A stretch of DNA of 64,000 nucleotides from Paralithodes platypus (lineage: Eukaryota; Arthropoda; Malacostraca; Decapoda; Lithodidae), in contig CM064512.1 of NCBI GenBank assembly GCA_032716605.1, positions 26,465,273 through 26,529,272 of the forward strand, given 5' to 3'. Positions 42,216 through 53,491 of this stretch are shown here, piece after piece. The position numbers were made by a program, and so were the translations under genes. The first letter of the stretch is position 1. Every line of letters starts with the position of its first letter. The notes under the pieces were generated by a model, which saw nothing but the letters and a program-made list of their open reading frames with translations, did not search any database and was not told the DNA's origin.

Positions 42216-43831
42216 CCTAGAATGAACACATTTAATCTACTTTACATATAAAATATATTTAATTGGATCTTATCTATATATTAAATTAGTATAAATTATA
42301 CAAGAAACGATTGAACAAATGCTAAATTAATACATCATGATATTAAATTTAGAGAAGCAACTAATGTTGAAATTACCGACTGTATTGGACAATTTTCCAA
42401 ATCAAACTAACCTAAAACATATTAAAAACAAGTAATTAATTAATCTGATAACTAAATTGAAAATATATATGAAATCAGTAGAAGTTTACCTTAGACACTC
42501 ATGTTATCCGTGAAGAGTCATAAACTGAACTGGGGTACTGTACCAACTAATTAGTTAGTTTAAGTAGGACTTTAGAGGCTATCGACCCTAGAGGATTATT
42601 AAGTCAGGAAGTATACAAGACCGGAGCCCCCGAGCCTCCCCAAGATTTATACAGCCAGATATACTGTGAATATAAACCCTGGGTTTGCCTTACTCGAGAA
42701 CACCAGCCTCTTTCTTCAAAACCACCAGGACTGGAGCCTCTTACGAGAACCCCAGTCCTTTGTGTACCAACTAACAAAATGCTTAGGTTAAGTAATCCCT
42801 TAATCGAAATATAACGAATTATAAAGTTATACAGTGAAATTAATAACTGAACGATATCTACTCTAATGAAGCCTCCTAATTTTGACAGATACGTTCGGGA
42901 AGCATTTTATGTATTAATATTTCCTCACCTAAGACAGTATCTAAATAATTTCCGAATTTCCCCAAGATAACAAAATTGTTCTCTGCAAATGGATGATCAC
43001 AACTATGAGAGTTATTTCAAACAGCAGATTTTTTTTTTTTTCAGGAATTGGCAGGTACGAAAACTCTTCCCCATATGCTCAAATATCCTTTCTTTGAACG
43101 CTCAAGTACTGCATTCAATATACCTAGCATTACAACTTGGACATGAAAATGTATATGCAATATTTTGAGCACATGGAGTCGTTGATTCGGTCCTTTATCC
43201 TGAACATTTATCTTACCTAATTTGAAATCAGTAACAAATACAAATTTGAAGTTTACAGCTGGATATCTAGTTTTTAAGAAAGGCAATATAATTTGTTTAT
43301 ATTGAACACTTATTTTACCGTAAAAGGGTATTTATATGTACTTGGTCAGCTTGAGAACATCTGGAAACCCTTGTTAACACTTTGTTTTAAAAAAAGGAAC
43401 TGTTTGAGGATTGTATCAAATATATTTGCATTATAATTAATATTCATGAAATACTTTCTGAGGACTTCAAATTTTGATGAAGTAGGTTATATTTTTGTTT
43501 TAATTTTTCTTAATCTAGTTGGAAAAACAAAATACATTGGTTGAAAATGGCAACTGTAATCAAAATCCTCAAAAATAATATAAGAAAATATCATATTAAC
43601 CCCCGAGATTTTGAACCAACTAGTGTTAAATAATGAAGTAAATTAAATATACAACCGATGTGAACGTATACCCAACACACTGAAACCGTTATAGTGTGAG
43701 TACCGAACAACAATGTATATAAGTCACGCTTGACGGATGTGGGGACAATGGGGATCAATAATGTCATGGTTTATTGGTAGCACTATGGGAATATAATGAA
43801 GGTAGATATCAATAGTTTTATATTTATAAAG
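42216..43831. other. No recognisable gene
   Basis: AT-rich sequence up to the BEL element. A short GAACC(A/C)CCAG(T/G)CC repeat occurs near 42710-42760. Nothing else recognised. Confidence 0.4.
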
Positions 43832-43836
43832 GCTTC

Positions 43837-44628
43837 TGTGGTAAACTATCAATGGAAGTTAAATATTACTAAGCTATAATGAATAAAATAAAATCAATCT
43901 AAATAAAAACTACTCTATATCTAAATTGAATTCAATCTGAAACAAGCTAATTTATATCCAAAGGTCTCACATAATAAATGTATATAATTATAGGGTAAGG
44001 TTATAAGGGTTAATATTAGCCAGGAATTAACTCACCAATAGTTCCACGTGGCAATGAGGCAAGGGAGAACGTTTTACCCAATATGGCGGTGGACAATGGG
44101 GAACGAGACTTCGGTCCCAAGACACGAGTCAAGTTAAAGAAAGAATAAATGATTACATGAGAATGGATATGAATAATATGCTTATCTATCAGTCAGTCAT
44201 GATGTCGATGAGAGCGTCGTGATGGTGTAGTTGTGTGTATTGCTGTATGTGTATTGTGATTAGAGGCACAAAAGCACGATCAACTGAGGGCGGAAAATTA
44301 GATGTTAACTGGTTGGTGTTCGTGAAGGCTCTGGCGTACCTCAAAAGCACACCTTGCTGCCTTGGCAAACCGCCAGGAGCCCAAATTATCGTACCGCATT
44401 TAGGTTGCTCTATACGATAAATTATATTAATATATACGATAAATTCATATATACTACATAAGACCATGGCAATATTGCTTAATAGCATATTAGGCCTTTT
44501 ATAACTTAACTTATTTACAATCTTATAATATACGATCTACTCGTCCTACGTCGTGCTGTAGGAGAGATCGTGACGTCACAGAGACATACAAGATCACAAA
44601 AGTCATATTCTATCGTATTTATACGATA
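43837..44628 (-). repeat. BEL/Pao 3' LTR (792 bp)
   Basis: Bounded by GCTTC on the outside and by the polypurine tract on the inside. It is identical to the other LTR except near 43886 (A versus C), 44159 (A versus G) and a 2-base indel near 44600. The inner end in plus orientation is TATCGTAT-TT-ATACGATA, an 18-bp inverted repeat. A 99-codon frame exists in both LTRs, but identity of the LTRs explains its conservation. Confidence 0.93.
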
Positions 44629-44660
44629 CACTCCCCCCACAAAAAAGACCTGAACCCCAC
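44629..44660 (-). other. BEL/Pao polypurine tract
   Basis: On the minus strand GGTCTTTTTTGTGGGGGGAG directly precedes the 3' LTR. Such a G-run is the expected plus-strand primer. Confidence 0.7.
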
Positions 44661-44667
44661 CTTAAAC

Positions 44668-46692
44668 CTAAAGTTGCCCAGAGGCTATCTTCTGACGCCA
44701 CAAGTCGACGGCGCCAGCAGCAGCGCGTCTGGGACGCGTCCCGGTCCGAGAATGATCACCATCAGTATGAGGTGAGTCGTTCCTTTGAGAATCCTCGGAC
44801 CCAGCAATAACAGGTGGAGCCTCAGATTGCAATGCGGAATCGAGCTCCAAAGCGTACAAACGTGCGATAGGACGAACAGTAGTTCCAGTGGCTGTCTTTA
44901 ATAGCGCCACCCGCTCTACAGAGTCTGCCCCCTTGTATACCTCCAATACGCGGCCTAATTTCCAGTATAAACGAGGACTATCTTCTTTAATTAAAACTAC
45001 TTCACCAACTGTAAGTGCCGTTGGTCTACCAGAGGGAGTAACACTCCTTTCCCTCAATGCTAGCAGATATTCACTAATCCACCGTTTCCTAAAATCCTCG
45101 ATTATCCTGGATATATACTGGTATCTCTTAGACACCGCTACCTCAGAGTACAACGAGGGATCCTCTAACTCTACTATGGATTGGAAATCAGATGGAAATG
45201 CAGTCAATGGTTTCCCATATAGCAAGTGAGCTGGCGTTAATGGTAGTGGTTCTTGCAGGTCGGTGTACACGTATGTAAGCGGGCGATCATTCACGACTGC
45301 CTCTATCTCTGTGAGGACTGTCGTCAACTCACTCTTCTTTAATAGAGCACGTCCTACAACCGCTCTGAGTCCTGACTTTACTATGCCGACACACCGTTCC
45401 CACATGCCACCAAACCAAGGTGCCTTAACTGGAATGAACCTCCATTCGCACTTCTTCTCTCCCAAAAAAGTGATGATAGTAGGATCACTACTCATATCCT
45501 TTAGATATTTTGATGCTTGGACATAAGTGGGAGCATTGTCGCTAAGAATGAGTTGAGGGAATGAACGACGGGCACAAAACCGTCTGAACGCCAGCATAAA
45601 TTCTTCGCTAGACATATTATCACATAGTTCTAGGTGTACCGCTCGAGATGTCGCACAGGTAAACAATAATATATAAACCTTCTCACTCTCCCTCGTCTTC
45701 AATGCCCCTGTGTAATCTAATCCTACCGCTTGGAAAGGTTCTACGTGCTTTACACGGCATTCAGGTAGGGGTGGAGCTGGTCCAGTTGCATATGGTTTAC
45801 CCTTTAGTCTCTGGCATATTACACACTTTCTCACTACGCGTCGAGCTACTTGTCGAACTCTGGGTATCCACCATGTGAGACGTAAATTTGATATAATATG
45901 ACATACCCCGTAGTGTTTTACTTCCCTATGTGCACGTATGATCAATAGATCAGTAACGTGATGTCTTGTTGGCATAAGTATAGGTCGGTTTGTGCCGTCT
46001 GGTACACCCGACCACTTCAGGCGACCCTCACACCTGATGAGGCCATTGTCTAGGTGCAACCTTAGTTGATGCACTATATTAGGCATTAATGTCTTATTCA
46101 AGCTTTTCAAGGATTCTAATTCATTGGAAAAGGTTTCTATTTGAACCCAGTTGATCAAAGTTACTTCAGCTGCTTTAAATTCACGAGCATCAATGTTGTG
46201 ACCCCTGTTGCAGAGTTGGCCCGTTACTTTTAGCTTAAGATTGGATACATATCGCAACACCCAAGCTACAACTCTGACTAGTTTAATATAGTCACCGAAT
46301 CTTGCCCACTTTATGATAGGACCCGGTGGCTCATTTGGTTGGGCTGTAACTGCCACTGTTTCCAGTGGCAGAAGTCCCTCACCAACAGCATGCCATATCG
46401 TCCATTCACTTTCATGGAGCAGCCACTTTGGACCATGCCACCACAATTCGGACTTCATTAACTGGCTAGCCGTTATACCCCTAGTTATGAGATCACTAGG
46501 GTTTTCCTTTGTATTTACATAATGATAAGCAACGTCTGGCAAAAGGGCTCTAATCTCATCTACCCTATTCCGCACATAAACTGGCAGAGACTTCTTGCTA
46601 TGTATCCAGTTGAGTGCGACCTGACTATCGCACCATACGTGAACGATTTCAATATTTAATTCGCTCTCGTATGCTGCGCGTACATGTTGCAC
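44668..46692 (-). CDS. BEL/Pao polyprotein, RNaseH end, integrase and C-terminal domain
   Basis: 674 codons open from the LINE junction to the stop at 44668. RNaseH continues with VWCDSQVALNW and NPSDLITRG. The integrase zinc-binding region is HREVKHYGVCH ... CVICQ (about residues 250-300). The catalytic triad is Asp in GLDYTG (about 320), Asp in SDNAPTY (about 382) and Glu in WERCVGIVK (about 432). The last part (about 525-640: VGEVVLIKEDSPRLYWKLGR) matches the DUF5641-type C-terminal domain of BEL integrases. No stop or frameshift is visible. It is separated from the rest of its frame only by the LINE insertion at 46693-50014. Confidence 0.93.
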   Translation of the reverse strand: MQHVRAAYESELNIEIVHVWCDSQVALNWIHSKKSLPVYVRNRVDEIRALLPDVAYHYVNTKENPSDLITRGITASQLMKSELWWHGPKWLLHESEWTIWHAVGEGLLPLETVAVTAQPNEPPGPIIKWARFGDYIKLVRVVAWVLRYVSNLKLKVTGQLCNRGHNIDAREFKAAEVTLINWVQIETFSNELESLKSLNKTLMPNIVHQLRLHLDNGLIRCEGRLKWSGVPDGTNRPILMPTRHHVTDLLIIRAHREVKHYGVCHIISNLRLTWWIPRVRQVARRVVRKCVICQRLKGKPYATGPAPPLPECRVKHVEPFQAVGLDYTGALKTRESEKVYILLFTCATSRAVHLELCDNMSSEEFMLAFRRFCARRSFPQLILSDNAPTYVQASKYLKDMSSDPTIITFLGEKKCEWRFIPVKAPWFGGMWERCVGIVKSGLRAVVGRALLKKSELTTVLTEIEAVVNDRPLTYVYTDLQEPLPLTPAHLLYGKPLTAFPSDFQSIVELEDPSLYSEVAVSKRYQYISRIIEDFRKRWISEYLLALRERSVTPSGRPTALTVGEVVLIKEDSPRLYWKLGRVLEVYKGADSVERVALLKTATGTTVRPIARLYALELDSALQSEAPPVIAGSEDSQRNDSPHTDGDHSRTGTRPRRAAAGAVDLWRQKIASGQL

Positions 46693-46898
46693 CCCACCAT
46701 GGTGGGGAGATTGTAGGCACCAATCGATCAGGGCTAGACCCAGGTGAGGTTATAGGCATGTGATAAAGAGTCGCTGGAACTCCTGTTTCATTTGCTTGGC
46801 CTCTCTTACTGATTTTCTTTGTGCCTCATTTACACTGAGAGCAATCCAGCTAGCTCTCACAAACACCTCCTCCTCCTATCCACTTCACTACACTAAAC

Positions 46899-48365
46899 AT
46901 GCACACCACACTTCATTCCTCCACACCAAAATTAAAAAAACACAAAATGATGAATTTTAGCCCAGCCTCGGAGTCCCCAGGGGGGGGGACCATAAATGCC
47001 CCCTCAGCTGACCGACCATCCCCTGACGACCCCACACAATTACCTGGACCTCGGCCTGTTACTCTTTCTATTAATTTCTGCAACATTCGCGGACTTTCCT
47101 CTAACTTTCACTCTGTTGAGCACCATCTCTCCTCCTACAAACCTGATCTTCTCTTCCTCACCGAAACCCAGGTGTCTGTAGCAACATCCAGCAACCCCTT
47201 CTCTGTATCCTCCTACTTTCTCTATCCTAGTTTCAAAGCCAAAGGCGGATGTTGTGCATATGTGCACAACAAACTCACTTGCTCTCGTGTTCCCGATTTC
47301 GACTCCTCTGAATTCTCAACTTTATGGCTCAAACTTTCCTGTCATTCTCTTACTAAATATTTCTGTGCTGTCTATCTTTCCCCTAACTCTACCAACTTTC
47401 CTAAATTCTTTGACTATCTAAACTCTACAGTGGAACACATTCTATCCATTTCTCCTTTCTCAGAAATCTCCATCTTAGGAGATTTCAACGTTCACCACCG
47501 CCAATGGCTCTCCTCTCACACTACTGATCCACCTGGTGAACAAGCCTACGTCTCTTCTATCCTAAATGACCTAGAGCAGTTAGTTCAGCAACCCACCCGT
47601 ATCCCGGATCGCATCGGAGATCGGCCCAACATTCTTGACCTGTTTCTAACTTCTAACCCTTCTTCTTATACTGTCGATCTTTTCTCTCCTTTGGGCTCCT
47701 CCGACCATAAACTTATCTCAGTCACCTGTCCTATCTCTCCAGTACAGCCACCCGATCCTCCTAGCCGGCGGCGCTTGTGGCACTTTGGCGCTGCCGACTG
47801 GGAGGCTCTTCGGCAGTACTTCTTTGATTTCCCATGGAATGATTTCTGCTTCCATGGCCGAGGACCCTCGGAGAGTGCTGAACGCATTACCGAGGTAATC
47901 CTATCGGGCATGGAAGCATACATTCCATTCTCTTTCTCTCAGACTAATGCTCAAAAATCCTGGTTTACTCACGCCTGTTCTACTGCTGTCCGCAATAAGG
48001 AGGAAGCATTCAAACGGTACCGACGCCTTAAAATTCAAGACTCTCATTCTTCATATGTTTCTGCCCGGAATCAAGCCAAATCTGTTCTTCGACTTGCCAA
48101 ACACTCTTTCATCAATAATAAATGCACTGAACTATCCAACTCTAGCTCTTCCCAAGCTTTCTGGCATCTAGCCAAAAACCTCTCCAACAATTTCTCTTCC
48201 TCGTCTTTCCCTCCCCTTTCCCACTCTGATGGCACAACCATCACTTCTTCCTCTGACAAAGCTAAAATCTTCGCTCAAACTTTGCTAGAAACTCCACCTT
48301 GGATGATTCCGGTGCTATTCCTCCCTCTCCGCCCTCCTCTCTCTTACTTATGCCTAATATCCTAA
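46899..48365 (+). CDS. LINE-A endonuclease frame
   Basis: 488 codons. An APE-type endonuclease runs from about residue 55 to 285: [21 protein letters not shown] (Glu of the active site), [19 protein letters not shown] (Asp/Asn pair), [11 protein letters not shown] and GSSDHKLIS (final Asp-His). A basic linker ([14 protein letters not shown]) and a Ser-rich part follow. The start at 46899 is the first ATG after an in-frame stop, with a Pro/Ser-rich leader of about 50 residues. A single-base frameshift near 48285-48300 ends the frame early. The RT continues in the next frame. Confidence 0.9.
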   Translation: MHTTLHSSTPKLKKHKMMNFSPASESPGGGTINAPSADRPSPDDPTQLPGPRPVTLSINFCNIRGLSSNFHSVEHHLSSYKPDLLFLTETQVSVATSSNPFSVSSYFLYPSFKAKGGCCAYVHNKLTCSRVPDFDSSEFSTLWLKLSCHSLTKYFCAVYLSPNSTNFPKFFDYLNSTVEHILSISPFSEISILGDFNVHHRQWLSSHTTDPPGEQAYVSSILNDLEQLVQQPTRIPDRIGDRPNILDLFLTSNPSSYTVDLFSPLGSSDHKLISVTCPISPVQPPDPPSRRRLWHFGAADWEALRQYFFDFPWNDFCFHGRGPSESAERITEVILSGMEAYIPFSFSQTNAQKSWFTHACSTAVRNKEEAFKRYRRLKIQDSHSSYVSARNQAKSVLRLAKHSFINNKCTELSNSSSSQAFWHLAKNLSNNFSSSSFPPLSHSDGTTITSSSDKAKIFAQTLLETPPWMIPVLFLPLRPPLSYLCLIS

Positions 48366-49909
48366 TCTCTTCTAAAGATGTACTTTCTACCCTCTCTGGG
48401 CTTAACACTAATAAGGCGTACGGTCCGGACGGTGTTCCTCCTGTTGTTCTCAAAAACTGTGCTTCCGTGCTGACTCCCTGCCTAGGCAAACTCTTTCGTC
48501 TCTGTCTATCCTCTAACGTCTTCCCTTCATGCTGGAAGTTTGCTCACATTCAACCTGTCCCAAAGAAGGGTGACCGCTCTCAACCCTCCAACTATCGTCC
48601 AATTGCTCTTATCTCTTGTCTTTCTAAAGTTTTTGAAACTATTCTTGCTTCCAAATTTCTTAAGCATTTTTCTTCTCATAATCTGCTCTCAGATCGTCAG
48701 TATGGCTTCCTTAAGGGTCGCTCTACTGGTGATCTTCTTTCATATCTTACTAACTCTTGGTCATCCTCCTTTCGGGACTTCGGTGAGACTTTTTCTATTG
48801 CACTAGACATATCGAAAGCCTTCGATAGAGTCTGGCATAAATCGTTAATTTCTAAACTACCCTCCTTCGGTTTCTATCCCTCCATCTGTGCCTTTGTCTC
48901 TAATTTCCTTTCCGGCCGTTCCATAGCTGCGGTTGTGGACGGCCATTGTTCACTTCCTCACCTTATAAACTCCGGTGTTCCTCAGGGCTCTGTCCTTTCT
49001 CCTATTCTCTTTCTAATTTTTATAAATTATCTCCTTAACTGTACCTTAATTCCCATCCATTCATACGCAGACGACTCAACCTTACACTACTCCATTAGTT
49101 TTTCAGAACGCCCCAGCCAGCAATCCCTCAACGACAAACGTAATGAAGCCATAGAACTCTTAAATTCTGATCTAAATACTATTTCCAATTGGGGCAGAGA
49201 AAACCTTGTTAACTTTAATGCTTCCAAAACCCAATTTCTCCATCTATCTACCCGTCAGGATCTCCCAGCGGACTATCCCTTGTTCTTCAACAATACAAAA
49301 ATCAACCCTTCATCTTCTCTCAATATTCTTGGTATCTCTTTTTCTTCTGCTCTCATTTGGAAGGACCATATTACCAGTCTTGCTAAGGCAGCCTCCCAGA
49401 AGCTGGGTGTGCTCAACCGCCTTAGGGGGTTCTTTTCCCCTGAACAGCTTCTTGCTCTGTACAGGGGCATAGTGCGCCCTTGTATTGAGTATTGTTCACA
49501 TGTGTGGGGAGGTTCCTCTCACACCGCTCTCCTAGACAAAGTTGAAAGGAAGGCCTTTCGTATCATTAACTCCCGTCCACTCACCAACTCTCTGCAATCT
49601 CTCTCTCTCCGCCGCAATGTTGCATCTCTCTCGCTATTCTATCGCTACTATAATAATCAGTGTTCCTCAGAGCTATCCCAGTGCATACCACCTCCTTTAC
49701 GTAGGGCACGTGGTACCCGTCTTGCAACTCAATCCCACCCCTACTCTGTGCAACTCTCCAACCCAAGAGTGAAACGTTACTCTCAAACTTTCTTCTACTC
49801 AATATCTGAGCTCTGGAACTCTCTCCCAGAATCAGTCTTTCCCTCTTCCTATGACTTAAATTGCTTCAAACTCCGTGTATCCAGGCATTTTGGCTCGAAC
49901 GTCCCTTGA
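48299..49909 (+). CDS. LINE-A reverse transcriptase frame
   Basis: 536 codons in the frame overlapping the end of the endonuclease frame. RT blocks: [73 protein letters not shown] (first Asp), [17 protein letters not shown] and [12 protein letters not shown] (catalytic ADD), then [10 protein letters not shown] and [15 protein letters not shown]. The C-terminal domain ([20 protein letters not shown] to SRHFGSNVP) is repeated in many truncated copies. No stop interrupts the RT. Only the upstream frameshift separates it from the endonuclease. Confidence 0.93.
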   Translation: MDDSGAIPPSPPSSLLLMPNILISSKDVLSTLSGLNTNKAYGPDGVPPVVLKNCASVLTPCLGKLFRLCLSSNVFPSCWKFAHIQPVPKKGDRSQPSNYRPIALISCLSKVFETILASKFLKHFSSHNLLSDRQYGFLKGRSTGDLLSYLTNSWSSSFRDFGETFSIALDISKAFDRVWHKSLISKLPSFGFYPSICAFVSNFLSGRSIAAVVDGHCSLPHLINSGVPQGSVLSPILFLIFINYLLNCTLIPIHSYADDSTLHYSISFSERPSQQSLNDKRNEAIELLNSDLNTISNWGRENLVNFNASKTQFLHLSTRQDLPADYPLFFNNTKINPSSSLNILGISFSSALIWKDHITSLAKAASQKLGVLNRLRGFFSPEQLLALYRGIVRPCIEYCSHVWGGSSHTALLDKVERKAFRIINSRPLTNSLQSLSLRRNVASLSLFYRYYNNQCSSELSQCIPPPLRRARGTRLATQSHPYSVQLSNPRVKRYSQTFFYSISELWNSLPESVFPSSYDLNCFKLRVSRHFGSNVP

Positions 49910-50014
49910 TTTTGGCCCTGTCACTCTTTCAACTATGGGGGAGGCACTCGCTATAGGCAGTTATGCCTTTTGCCTCCCTCAATCACATAGAAAAAAAAAA
50001 AAAAAAAAAAAAAA

Positions 50015-53000
50015 GACGTGCTAATAGCAGCATGGCAGTCAATTCCATTTTAGGGATAGTTACCTTTTTAACCGGGGCTACTTTGGCCCGGGCTGTAACT
50101 AAATGTGCCCCAAATGAAGTAACAACATATATGGCTACCCCGTATGCCGTGGCGCTAGCATCGCAAAACGTGTGTAACGTAACGTCACCGAACGCCGCCA
50201 CTTTACGAGGTATAGGTTTAGTACATAGGATGGCATATTCATTCAACAACAATGTCCCTCGGTCATTCAGGTCCTCGGGCAAACTGTCATCCCATCCTAT
50301 TTTACGTCTCCAAACTTCCTGCATTAGAATCCTAGCTCTTATGGTAACAGGTAATGCTAGACCCAAAGGATCAAAAAATTGCGCAACTTTGCTCAACAGA
50401 CTTCTTTTGGTGTGCGCTCCTGTCTGCTGAGCAAAAGACCTTGTTTGAAAAGTTAGTATGTCATGTTTAGGTTGCCAGATCATCCCCAAATTTCTGGAAT
50501 TTTCCTGGTTAAGAGATGCCGTACCATCCACCTGTATTAAACTCTGAAGATCTTCACTATTAGTAACCCACTCGCGGAGAAATAGATGTGCATCCGCAAA
50601 CAATCTGCGTGCTTGCCAGTATGCATGCAACAAATCATCTTGACTATCGCTAGTACCCTGCAAATTGTCAATGTATAATCCGCGAGATAGTTTACTTGTG
50701 TCCTCATGAGTGTCAGCTAGATGTTTTCTGATTGTGGCATTTAACAAAAACTGCGAGCAAGTGGCCCCAAAGAGTACAACCCGAAAACGGTATATTATGA
50801 TGGGACTTTCAGAGTCGCTAATGTCGCTGAACCAAAGAAAGCGGGTAACATCTCTATCTTCCTCCTTTAGCTTGACCATCAAGAATGCCTTCTCGATGTC
50901 ACTGGTATAGGCATACTTCCCCAGCCTAAACCGCAATAGATGTTGGGACAGGTCCGACACCATGGACGGACCTGTCAACAGGCAGTCATTTAGACTGGGT
51001 TGTTGTCCTTGGTGGGCAGAACAGTCATACACCACCCGTATTGGTGTGGTGACGCTGTCTTTCTTTACCCCATGATGGGCCACATAGTGAACCCTACCCT
51101 TCTTACACGGTTCCCTGACATTGACTCTCTCTATAAAGCCCCTATCCTCATAACTCCGAAATACATCGTCATACGCCTGGCGCGTGCTCGGTTCGTTAGA
51201 CAATTTCCGCTGCAATGCGCGCAAGCGACCTAATGCCAAACCATAGTTGGTAGGCAGGCTTATCTCACTGTTCTTCCAAGGTAAACTAACTTTATATTGC
51301 TTGTCTGAGGCACAGTAGCACACAGACTCGTCAAACCTTTGTAGCGCAACTTCCGAGTCATAATCAGTCTCCATAGGATTAATGCCTATGTGATCCAATC
51401 TCCACAGTCGTTCCAGGTCGAACTCGGCAGCCATCTTAGGGTCACTAGGTTGGGAATCCTCCCTTCCCAACTCCTCTGCCGCGGTTACATTGACTCTATA
51501 TATCGAGACCGTGTCGACCAGGACCTTTGACTGTGTAGTATGCACCTTTCCGCTCATGCAGTATCCAAATTTAGTGGGGATTAAAATTACACCACACATC
51601 TTTTTAAATCCAGGGTATACTACTTCATAATAATGATCCACACCAAGTAGAACATGCACCTCACTCTGATTTCCCATGGGATCTGACAAGTTAACCCCCT
51701 TGCTACGTAATGCGTGTTCCACCTTCTTCACACCCACAGATACATATTCTGGTAGGGTGTCTACTACGATACAAGTCCTAAAGTACCGGTTTTTACGATA
51801 GAAATATGAAATCTCCGCTATCTCGTAGTCTTGTTTATCAGTAACCCCTGTGAAGCCCTGTAATCGAAGAGTCTCAGCCCCTACGATTCGGTGCTTCAGT
51901 CCCACTAGTACGGACCTCTTTATAAAGGAACGTTGAGACCCTTGATCTAGAAGTACCCGACAAACTTTGTTACTGTCATTACCTTCCATGGGAATCTGTA
52001 TTGTGGGCAATATAGTGGTGTCTTGTGTGCTACCTAGTGCCACAGTTGTAGTACCCTCATTTTTTACGTCTTTGACTTTATTTGCTGTAGGACACAACTT
52101 ATCAAAGTGATGTCCTTTGCAGTGGCGACATGGCCTTAAGTATGTAGCAGTACATTGTCCCTGCTTACCATGTTCTTTACTTAGACAACCTACACATAGC
52201 TTCAATCTTTTCGCCTGTGCTAGTTTTGTCTCATTTGTTGGGTATTTTATGCAGAAACTCCATTTATGTTTGTTGTTACATAGCTTACATAGAATCTGAG
52301 CAGGTTTCTTATACACACCCTCTTTCTTTACTTTAGTCCCCACTGTCATGCTTACTGTTACCCTCTTCTCAACATTCTCACTCCCTCCCGACTCATACAT
52401 TCTCCCTTTGTTCAACTGTAGATTATTGATCTCCTTACTGAACTGAGTTTTGAACTCCCCCAGCTCAAATGATCTTACCTTATCAAGTATTGCCATAGGA
52501 AGCTTCTGACGCAAGATAATGACTATCATTTCCTGCGTGGTAAGCCCTAGGGTATCTAGCGATCGAGTATGGCACTCCATATTTGCCCTGAAGTTTGTCA
52601 ACTCATCAACCTTATACTGTGGTTCTGCGAGCCCCAACAAGGCAACGACATGGGCCGTCTTCAACTGCTCTCTATCCCCGTATGTGGACTCTAATAAGTG
52701 TACCGCTTCAAGATAACTACCACCCACTACTGCAAACCCCTCTATTAAATGTAAGGCCTCTCCTTCCATTTGTCCCTTCAGATAGTGAAACTTGCGGACA
52801 TTATCCAAAGAGGATTCATGAACCGTAGACCGAAATACGTCCCAGAAAGCTAACCACTCGGTTAACTTGCCCCAAAATGTAGGAAGATTGAGCTTTGGGA
52901 GGTGTACAGTATGTTTTGGGTCAGCCCTTCTATGGGCCTCATTATCGCCTCCCTTCTTACTTGCGACAGCACGCTGTAATAGGTACTTCGCTCTAAAGAC

Positions 53001-53276
53001 AGGTTCGTCATAGAGGGCGCGATTATCACACTCTGTAACAATCTCTTCCTCCTCTGTCATGGCAGCCACAATCACCTCACTCAGAGCCGTAATACGACCG
53101 TGGGTAACCTGGACGTTTTCTAATCTAGCCTCCAATTCCTCTAGTTCAGCAGTAGTGATGAAAGTGTTGACGTCCACTATTAGCCTATTTATTACTCCCC
53201 GAAGTCCCGCCCTTTGATTTTTAGGGGCTTTGTTCAGCACCCCACTAGACGGTGTCTCTTTACCGTTTTTATCCAT
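50015..53276 (-). CDS. BEL/Pao polyprotein: gag, protease, RT, start of RNaseH
   Basis: The frame starts at ATG 53276 (MDKNGKETPSSG). Residues about 95-250 (PKLNLPTFWGKLTEWLAFWD) are the DUF1759-type gag core. About 328-395 hold Cys/His zinc knuckles (CKLCNNKHKWSFC, CRHCKGHHFDKLC). Protease: VLLDQGSQRSFIKR near 440, with Gln where LTR retroelements usually have Ser/Thr after the Asp. RT: VVYDCSAHQ, TSDIEKAFLMVKL (first Asp), then YIDNL near 865 in place of the usual YVDDL. RNaseH begins TFCDASATAYGVAIYV near 1035 and has KMELTAM before the LINE junction. No internal stop. Confidence 0.93.
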
Positions 53277-53491
53277 TTTGCTTGCGAGCCTATAGGCTAT
53301 GTATCTAAATATTACGTCACAAAAACAACGGCCAAATAATAGGCTACTTAAGAGACGCCAACCGGCGGACTTCTATGTTATGGAGAAAAAATAGTACACT
53401 ATATAGCAATACCTACTAATGGATCATATTGAACAAGAACAAATGTTAGGTCAGGTCATATGTCACAGGAAGTCTGAAACGGAAAAGAAAA
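53277..53491 (-). other. Spacer between SGNH frame and gag
   Basis: About 215 bases with no frame of note. The two frames it separates are out of phase, so simple readthrough would not fuse them. No clear splice pair was identified by eye. Confidence 0.5.

Larger units (their letters stand above)
46693..50014 (+). mobile_element. LINE-A, near full length, inserted antisense in BEL/Pao
   Basis: A 3.3-kb element with a short 5' leader (46693-46898), an endonuclease-RT frame and a 24-base poly(A) at 49991-50014. The left junction is marked by the 16-bp palindrome CCCCACCATGGTGGGG (46693-46708). No target duplication of useful length is seen, so integration may have been blunt or with a small deletion. 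No ORF1 precedes the endonuclease; either the family lacks it or the copy is truncated. It is the reference for nine other fragments in the window. The clade is probably Jockey/CR1 group; not resolved. Confidence 0.92.

Noticed and set aside
44189..44488. 99-codon frame repeated identically at 54594-54893
   Set aside because: It lies within the LTRs; conservation follows from the LTR duplication, and the protein has no domain.
46693..50014. Host gene with endonuclease and RT, regulated by the neighbouring frames
   Set aside because: Poly(A) end, many truncated copies and interruption of the BEL frame show that it is a LINE insertion.
50000..50430. 155-codon plus-strand frame
   Set aside because: Antisense to the BEL RNaseH/RT region, which has catalytic motifs on the minus strand.
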